Positions 58,369-64,000 of a DNA stretch of 64,000 nt are shown here, piece after piece. Under the pieces are notes generated by a model. The model saw nothing but the letters and a program-made list of their open reading frames with translations. It was not told where the DNA came from and did no database searches. The DNA lies in assembly GCA_934359255.1 (NCBI GenBank), contig CAKRLG010000001.1:1-64000 (forward strand). The letters run 5' to 3'. Numbering within the stretch: position 1 is the stretch's first letter; the number at the start of each line of letters is the position of its first letter. The position numbers and the translations under genes were made by a program. The stretch comes from an uncultured Ruminococcus sp. Lineage in GTDB: Bacteria > Bacillota > Clostridia > Lachnospirales > Lachnospiraceae.

Positions 58369-59754
58369 TCAGAATTTCATCTGTTTGCATGTTCTGACGC
58401 CATTGACGTATATATCGTTTGCCAGTTCTGTGACAAGCCGCATATCCTGCCAGGTTTCACATTTTTCTCCCATAAAGGTAATGTTATCAAAGTGGATATC
58501 ATGGACACGCACTTCTTCTGTCGGTGTCTGGAATCCACGGATCGTGGAAACAGGGATATCTCCGTTTAGTACCTGGATGTTGTCAAAATAGATGTCATGG
58601 ATCTCTCCTTTAGCCATCTGCTCTGTGTATCTGCAAAGCAGAACCTTGATATCAAACAGTTTCTGTTCCGCCTGTTCTACTCTGATATTTTTATAGTGGA
58701 TATCATGAACGTGGCCTCCATCTGCCTGATGGATAGAAAGTGCGGCACCGCCCATATTTCCTTCGTACTGGCAGTGAATGATATCACAGTCTTCAAATAC
58801 CAGATCATGGATCTCACTCTGGAGTGCATAGCCAAGCTCTATGGCATTACCAGGTTCTGCATTCCAGATCACGTTATTGTGAACGCGTACTTTTGTTACA
58901 TCTCTTACTGTTGAAGGATCCTCAAACAGCCCCTGGGATTTGATGCAGATACTGTCATCCGTGGAACGGACAAAGCAGTTTTTCACCTCCACATCCTGGC
59001 TGCTGGTGATATCAATTCCGTCTCCTGTTACGATTCTTGACATGATGTTCATATCGTCAATGACAACGTGATCACAGGCTGCCGGAACCACATGCCAGGA
59101 TGGACCGTCTACTGCGGTAAATCCTTTTAAGAGAACATTCTTACACCACTTGATGTAGATAAAGAAACGATGGGCATTGCTGTCCGGCAGATGCCAGCAG
59201 GCTCCGTTGACAATTCCGTTTCCCACGATGGAAATATTTTCGCTGTGTTCTGCATAAATACATCCGGAAACAACAGCACCTTCCTCGATATAAACCGTAT
59301 CATTTGATTTCAAGGTAAGAACTCCTACATTGTATGCCTTACCTTTTTCAAAACAAATAGTGGTATTTTCCGGTTTTTCGATTCTGCGAGAACAGAATAC
59401 AAACAGAGCATCATGAAGACCACCGTCTGTCTCTACTGTGAATTTTCTCGGTTCATCCAGATAAATATGAACTGTCTCTCCTTTTACGGAAGGTTCTATT
59501 CCGAAACTAGTGGGCCGGATGGCCATTTCTTCAAAAGGTGTATGGATGGAAATTTCCAGATCATATGCCTCATTGTCTACTACTACCACATAATCGAATG
59601 AGTCTGTATGGTATACCACACGCTCTGTTCCGTTGCAGATCACACTGTATTTTTCAGATTTTTCCAGTTCATCTACAGAATTCAGGGTAAATCTCGGTTC
59701 CTCAATCGGATCCGGGTTTGGATAATAAATCAGATCCTTTTCAAAATCTTTCAT
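58369..59754 (-). CDS. GH28-family (polygalacturonase-like) glycosidase
   Basis: The 461-residue protein folds as a right-handed β-helix. The conserved acidic motifs are VTGDGIDITSS and STDDSICIKSQG, which hold the three catalytic Asp, and PGNAIELGYA in the place of the usual G-H-G. The last Lys motif of canonical polygalacturonases (R-I-K) is not obvious, so an exo-acting or rhamnogalacturonan-related specificity is likely. There is no signal peptide. It is the middle of the operon and may act on imported pectin-like oligosaccharides. Confidence 0.82.
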   Translation of the reverse strand: MKDFEKDLIYYPNPDPIEEPRFTLNSVDELEKSEKYSVICNGTERVVYHTDSFDYVVVVDNEAYDLEISIHTPFEEMAIRPTSFGIEPSVKGETVHIYLDEPRKFTVETDGGLHDALFVFCSRRIEKPENTTICFEKGKAYNVGVLTLKSNDTVYIEEGAVVSGCIYAEHSENISIVGNGIVNGACWHLPDSNAHRFFIYIKWCKNVLLKGFTAVDGPSWHVVPAACDHVVIDDMNIMSRIVTGDGIDITSSQDVEVKNCFVRSTDDSICIKSQGLFEDPSTVRDVTKVRVHNNVIWNAEPGNAIELGYALQSEIHDLVFEDCDIIHCQYEGNMGGAALSIHQADGGHVHDIHYKNIRVEQAEQKLFDIKVLLCRYTEQMAKGEIHDIYFDNIQVLNGDIPVSTIRGFQTPTEEVRVHDIHFDNITFMGEKCETWQDMRLVTELANDIYVNGVRTCKQMKF

Positions 59755-59775
59755 CTTTTTTCCTTCTCCTTATAC

Positions 59776-61929
59776 TTAAATATATAGCTCACTGCTTCCC
59801 CATTCATGGTCACTGCTGTTTCCTACACTGATTCGAAGCTTCATTCCGCTGCTGACGATTTCCATATTTTTATCATAATAAGAAAATTCTTCGGAATCAA
59901 TAGAAAAATCTACATTTTTCTTTTCTCCCGGCTCCAGAAAAACTTTCTGAAAACGGACAAGTTCTTTCTTCGGACGCACCACAGATGCATGCAATGTTTC
60001 GTAGTAACACTGAACGACCTCTGCCCCCGCAACATTACCTGTGTTACTTACTTTACAATGCACATGGACTCTTTTGTCCTGTCCCATCCGGACTTCAACA
60101 TCCGAAACATCAAACTCTGTATAAGATAATCCAAAACCAAAGGGATATAATGGTGTATTGGGAATATCCATATATCTGCTGGTGAAGCGGTTCTCCAGAT
60201 TATCCGCAGTAAGCACATGTCCGGTTTTTATATCCCAGTAACTGATCGGCACCTGTCCCACACACCAGGGAATACTTACGGCCAGTTTTCCCGAAGGACT
60301 GGTTATTCCATACACAAGATCTGTGATGGCTTCCGCTCCCATGGTTCCCGGTCTCCATGCCATGATGACGGCTTTGGACTTTTCTGAGATTCTCCGCAGA
60401 TCCAACGGTCTTCCTGAGATTACCACTGTCACGATATTATCCGTGCGTTTTGCTATTTTTTCAAAAAGCATCTGCTGCTCTTCCGGTAAAGTCAGAAATG
60501 CTCTGCTGGCAGCCTCTCCGGACTGAGATTCATGTTCCCCCAGTACACATACAACGGTATCTTCCCGGGTTATCGTTTCCAGCCACTGCTCATCCATTTC
60601 TTCATCCGAATCATCCTGTTCCACCTGCCAGATCTTGCATTCTTCCTCTGAAAGCATTCTACAGCCCGGAATACATTCCACATTCATCTTCTTATCTTGA
60701 AGAATAGCTTCGATGGTCTCAACAGGCTCATGCTCACCAAAGATTGCCCAACGACTCAGAAATTCCTTTGATGTCACATAAGGTCCTGCCCAGATGACTT
60801 TCTGTTTCTGGCACAATGGCAGTATTTTTTCATTTTTCAAAAGGACGCAGCTTTCGCTGGCCATCTGATATGCTTTCGTCCGGTTATACAGCGTAAGTTT
60901 TCCACTTTTTCCAAGACCTGCAAAGGGATTTTCAAAAAGTCCCAGCTGATTTTTCATCATCAGAACCCGGAATGCGCTTTCGTCAATAAAGGCTTCCGGA
61001 ATCTGTCCATTCTTCACCAGTTCTTCCAGTCGGAACATATAAGCAGAACTCATCATATCGATATCCACTCCGGCTTCTATAGCCTGAACCGCCGCTTCAT
61101 CCATATCGGCTACCACACCCTGTTCTTCCAGCTGTCCGATGGAACCCCAATCTGAAATCACTGTGCCATCAAATCCTTCTTTGTCCCGCAGAAGGTCTCT
61201 GAGAAGTTCCTTATTCCCACTGATCGGTTTTCGGTCTATGGCATTAAAAGCTGTCATGACCATGGCTGGCTTTGCTTTCAGGGCCATGCGGAAAGGTTTT
61301 ACATACTGTTCCAGGAATGTCCTTTGGGATATTTCAACATCGTTATATTCCCGGCCTGCATTCACTGCTCCGTACCCTGCAAAATGTTTCAGACATGCCG
61401 CGATACCTTCATCACTTTTCTGCTGATAGCCATCCACCATGGCCTCGCCCATGACTCCGTTCACATATGGATCTTCACCAAAAGATTCCAACATCCTGCC
61501 CCACCGGGGATCCCTTGAAACATCGATCATGGGAGAAAATGTTGCCTTAAGTCCTTCGGAAGAGGCCTCTGAGGCAGCTATGGATGCTGCCTCAGACACC
61601 AGTTCCGGATGAAAGGAACACGCCTGCCCCAGTGGAATCGGGAAAATCGTCCGGCATCCATGGATCACATCAGCCATAAAGAGTAAGGGGATATGATGGG
61701 GATGCTGTTCCATATATTTGCTCTGAATATCACATATTTTTTCTTTACCGATCACTCCCAGCACGGAACCTGCATACTGAATGACCCATTCCGGCGGTAA
61801 TTGTTCGCCGACAACACCGGTAAGTACTGCCTCTTTGTCAAAATATACACCGGTAAGCTGTACCATCTGTCCTATTTTTTCCTGCAAAGACATTTCTGAC
61901 AGCAATTGCTGCAATTTATGTATTTCCAT
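59776..61929 (-). CDS. GH3-family β-glycosidase
   Basis: The 717-residue protein has the GH3 barrel with FGEDPYVNGVMG and KHFAGYGAVN, the nucleophile Asp in TVISDWGSIG, the second α/β domain with the acid/base region around GEHESQSGEAASRAF, and a fibronectin type III-like C-terminal domain. β-glucosidase and β-xylosidase activities both occur in this group. It has no signal peptide. AAGGAG lies before the ATG. It is 21 bp upstream of the GH28 gene on the same transcript. Confidence 0.9.
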   Translation of the reverse strand: MEIHKLQQLLSEMSLQEKIGQMVQLTGVYFDKEAVLTGVVGEQLPPEWVIQYAGSVLGVIGKEKICDIQSKYMEQHPHHIPLLFMADVIHGCRTIFPIPLGQACSFHPELVSEAASIAASEASSEGLKATFSPMIDVSRDPRWGRMLESFGEDPYVNGVMGEAMVDGYQQKSDEGIAACLKHFAGYGAVNAGREYNDVEISQRTFLEQYVKPFRMALKAKPAMVMTAFNAIDRKPISGNKELLRDLLRDKEGFDGTVISDWGSIGQLEEQGVVADMDEAAVQAIEAGVDIDMMSSAYMFRLEELVKNGQIPEAFIDESAFRVLMMKNQLGLFENPFAGLGKSGKLTLYNRTKAYQMASESCVLLKNEKILPLCQKQKVIWAGPYVTSKEFLSRWAIFGEHEPVETIEAILQDKKMNVECIPGCRMLSEEECKIWQVEQDDSDEEMDEQWLETITREDTVVCVLGEHESQSGEAASRAFLTLPEEQQMLFEKIAKRTDNIVTVVISGRPLDLRRISEKSKAVIMAWRPGTMGAEAITDLVYGITSPSGKLAVSIPWCVGQVPISYWDIKTGHVLTADNLENRFTSRYMDIPNTPLYPFGFGLSYTEFDVSDVEVRMGQDKRVHVHCKVSNTGNVAGAEVVQCYYETLHASVVRPKKELVRFQKVFLEPGEKKNVDFSIDSEEFSYYDKNMEIVSSGMKLRISVGNSSDHEWGSSELYI

Positions 61930-61983
61930 GATTACTCCTTATGTTTAATCTGTTGTTATTTCTTGTTGTTATTTTTTTACTTT

Positions 61984-63060
61984 TTAATCAAAATAAATCG
62001 TCTTACCGCTCTTTGCAGACTCATAGATTGCTTCCAGTACACGGGTAACCACTGCAGCCTGTGCAGGTTTCACTACCTGTTCGGCTCCGTCTGCAACGAT
62101 GTGGTAGAACAGTTCCTGTTCATAATCCCCTGCCGGTTTTTCTTCTCCTGAGAAGAATGCTACTCCTTCACCTGATAATGCCGGTTTCTCTACTACCTGT
62201 TTGTTGTGGTGGATGTAGTTGATCCGCAGGCCGTCTTTCATGTCTGCTCCTGCTTTTGTTCCGCACAGACTTGTCTTGGCCTCGTCAACCTCCAGTGTGT
62301 TCAGTGCCCAGGCTGCTTCCAGCTCGATCACTGCACCGTTTTTCATACGGATGAATCCGAAAGCGGAATCTTCTACACAGAATTCCTTCGGATCCCAGTT
62401 TCCAAAGGCATTTCCCTGATTGGTCTGGTCAGCCAGTTTGTGGAAGGTCTGTCCTGTTACAGACTCTACTTCATAGTTGTCCATCATCCATAAAGTCAGA
62501 TCCAGTGCATGGGTTCCGATATCGATCAGTGGACCGCCGCCCTGTTCTTCTTCATTTAAGAATACCCCCCAGGTAGGAACTGCTCTTCTTCTGAGGGCAT
62601 GGGCTTTTGCAAAGTAGATCTCTCCCAGTTCGTCAGCCTTGCACATTTCTTTCAGATACAGGGAATCTGGACGGTAACGGTTCTGGTATCCGATGTTCAG
62701 GATTCTTCCTGTTTTCTCTGAAGTCTCCACCATCTTCTGTGCTTCTGCATAATTCTTTGCCATCGGTTTCTCACACATAACATCTTTTCCTGCTTCCATA
62801 GCTGCGATAGAGATCTCTGCATGGGAGCGGTTCGGTGTGGTTACATATACAACATCCAGGTCCTCTTTGATAAGTTCCTGATAGTCTTCAAATACTTTTG
62901 CATCTTCTGTGCCATATTCTTCTTTTGCTTTCTCTGCACGGTCTTTGATGATGTCACAGAAAGCTACGATCTCATAGAGACCACTTTTCTTCATAGCCGG
63001 AAGGTGTTTTCCGTTGGCGATTCCTCCGCATCCTACGATTCCTGCTTTTAATTTTCTCAT
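61984..63060 (-). CDS. Gfo/Idh/MocA-family oxidoreductase
   Basis: The 358-residue protein has the Rossmann motif KAGIVGCGGIANGKHLPAM, the catalytic Lys in DVMCEKPMAKNYAEAQ, and a conserved GGGPLIDIGTHALDLTLWMMD with Asp and His for substrate. Unlike the similar gene at 8274, the E-K-P motif is intact, so it should be active. It probably oxidises a sugar or cyclitol freed by the neighbouring hydrolases. It lies 54 bp before the GH3 gene on the same strand. Confidence 0.88.
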   Translation of the reverse strand: MRKLKAGIVGCGGIANGKHLPAMKKSGLYEIVAFCDIIKDRAEKAKEEYGTEDAKVFEDYQELIKEDLDVVYVTTPNRSHAEISIAAMEAGKDVMCEKPMAKNYAEAQKMVETSEKTGRILNIGYQNRYRPDSLYLKEMCKADELGEIYFAKAHALRRRAVPTWGVFLNEEEQGGGPLIDIGTHALDLTLWMMDNYEVESVTGQTFHKLADQTNQGNAFGNWDPKEFCVEDSAFGFIRMKNGAVIELEAAWALNTLEVDEAKTSLCGTKAGADMKDGLRINYIHHNKQVVEKPALSGEGVAFFSGEEKPAGDYEQELFYHIVADGAEQVVKPAQAAVVTRVLEAIYESAKSGKTIYFD

Positions 63061-63090
63061 GATATTATCTCCTTTTTCTTTATTCTAGAT

Positions 63091-63296
63091 GTTGGGGTCA
63101 AAAGGGATTTTGACCCCTTTGATACCGGATTGTTCCGTACTTCGTACTCTCACAATCCTCAAAAACATTCGCAATCCGCTCATTTTTCTTCGAAAAATGG
63201 CTACTTACTCATGTTTTTGGCGGGTCCCAAGTTCAGAAATCTTCTTGCAAGCAAGCTTGCGTCAGATTTCAGACCTTTTGACCCTGGTATCTTATT
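63091..63296. repeat. Hairpin-rich intergenic repeat element
   Basis: The left end holds GGGGTCAAAAGGG and TTTGACCCC; the right end holds CCTTTTGACCCTGGTATC, an inverted match to the left end plus GATACC. In between are three more hairpins: GGATTGT/ACAATCC, CATTTTTC/GAAAAATG around TTC, and TCAGAAATCT/AGATTTCAGA around a GCAAGC stem. No gene is present. It looks like a MITE or REP element in the gap between two operon genes. Confidence 0.65.
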
Positions 63297-63301
63297 CTAT
63301 A

Positions 63302-64000
63302 TTAAATCACAAACTGTTCCAGATATCTCTTGCTGAGGATCAGAGAATTCTCAACCTTTTCCTTGGAATCTTCAAAGGCCTTGTCCTCGACCTCAATGCA
63401 TGTATAGCCGTCATATCCGATATCCGTAAGTGCTGATACATATTTTCCCCAGTCCACATCTCCAAGTCCCGGGAGCTTCGGTGACATGTATTCCAGCGGA
63501 TATGCCATGGTGCCGCAGGATTCCAGCTTGTCTTTGTAGATCTTGATATCTTTGTAGTGGACATGGAAGATCTTATCTTTGAACTCATAAAGCGGGCGGA
63601 TATAATCGATCATCTGCCAGATAAAGTGAGATGGATCGTAGTTGATGCCCAGATGGTCACTGTCCAGGATCCGGAATACTTCTCTCCAGATCGGCGGTGT
63701 TGTCATCAGGTTCTGTCCTCCCGGCCACTGATCCTCTCCGAAAAGCATCGGGCAGTTTTCGATGGCGATCTTCACGTCACATTCCTCAGCCAGTTTTATG
63801 ATCGGCGGCCAGATCTCTTTTACCAGTTCCAGGTTCTCCTGTACATTTTTGGTCTGGTCCCTTCCGATAAATGTGGTGACCATGCCCACACCTAATTTCT
63901 TACTTGCAAGGATCACCTGTTTCAGGTGTTCCACAGCGGCTGCGCTTTTCTCTTTATCTGCCGCCATCACGTTTGGATAATAGGCCAGTGACGAGATCTC
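63302..64000 (-). CDS. Sugar phosphate isomerase/epimerase (xylose isomerase-like barrel), partial
   Basis: Part of a TIM-barrel protein of the IolE/hydroxypyruvate isomerase-like family. The window holds its last 232 codons; the frame is open to the right edge (ISSLAYYPNVMAADKEKSA), so the true start lies beyond it. The GTG at 63970 is not the start. Metal-ligand stretches are present: IENCPMLFGEDQWPGG, GINYDPSHFIWQ, KIFHVHYKDIKIY and CIEVEDKAFED. It is upstream of the Gfo/Idh gene on the same strand; the two families are often paired in sugar or inositol breakdown. Confidence 0.85.
   Translation of the reverse strand, partial: EISSLAYYPNVMAADKEKSAAAVEHLKQVILASKKLGVGMVTTFIGRDQTKNVQENLELVKEIWPPIIKLAEECDVKIAIENCPMLFGEDQWPGGQNLMTTPPIWREVFRILDSDHLGINYDPSHFIWQMIDYIRPLYEFKDKIFHVHYKDIKIYKDKLESCGTMAYPLEYMSPKLPGLGDVDWGKYVSALTDIGYDGYTCIEVEDKAFEDSKEKVENSLILSKRYLEQFVI

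Overview
The window looks like chromosome of a gut Firmicute of the family Lachnospiraceae, most likely Blautia or a close relative. The reasons are moderate GC, long T-rich intergenic leaders, strong GGAGG-type ribosome binding sites, a tryptophan T-box, many glycoside hydrolases and short palindromic intergenic elements of a kind I associate with that family. This assignment is inference; no rRNA, tRNA, CRISPR array or prophage was seen. Most genes lie on the minus strand, so operons mostly read from right to left.

Layout by region. (1) 1-3600: a T-box-controlled three-gene ABC importer whose specifier codon reads UGG, so probably tryptophan (trpXYZ type). (2) 3650-9350: a small lipoprotein, an XRE regulator with a mini sigma-like partner, a variant galactokinase next to a divergent AraC regulator, a YoaK-family membrane protein and a Gfo/Idh oxidoreductase. 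(3) 9430-16060: a ThrE-type exporter coupled to an unknown 253-residue protein, a divergent LysR regulator, and a large SWIM-SNF2 helicase. (4) 16130-16580: a 5'-truncated transposase/nuclease remnant. (5) 16630-28580: a 13-gene operon, the main item of interest. (6) 28660-32120: three zinc-ribbon/YARHG envelope-type genes, one with a prion-like Q/N/Y repeat domain. (7) 32300-36870: a GH2 enzyme with an ArsR-type regulator, homocysteine methyltransferase and a VOC protein. (8) 36960-44900: a PrsA-like lipoprotein with a MITE in its leader, then mfd, pth and two COG0523/CobW GTPases behind a structured leader. (9) 45020-54830: oppABCDF with cysteine desulfidase, then glgB and an autoregulated TetR gene. 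(10) 54900-64000: a zinc-ribbon membrane protein and a polysaccharide-degradation cluster (GH172, esterase, GH28, GH3, Gfo/Idh, sugar isomerase) that runs off the right edge.

The central operon, in transcription order, encodes malate dehydrogenase, HdrB, HdrC, HdrA, an MvhD/FlxD-like protein, two Fe-S proteins (FlxC/FlxB-like), an NAD(P)H-flavin oxidoreductase (FlxA-like), a soluble fumarate reductase pair (FrdB- and FrdA-like), both subunits of class I fumarase and a small membrane protein. Together these cover oxaloacetate to malate to fumarate to succinate. A complete Flx-Hdr flavin-based electron-transfer complex sits between the dehydrogenase and the reductase. The inferred role is cytosolic fumarate respiration in which NAD(P)H oxidation is split between fumarate and ferredoxin. 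I know Flx-Hdr complexes and the methanogen thiol:fumarate reductase from the literature, but not this combined arrangement as a characterised system.

Several smaller signals deserve attention: a GNRA-capped leader with a terminator just upstream of the CobW start codon, a MITE transcribed in the prsA-like leader, a 24-bp repeat beside terminators at both ends of the window, and a galactokinase with a changed sugar-binding motif.
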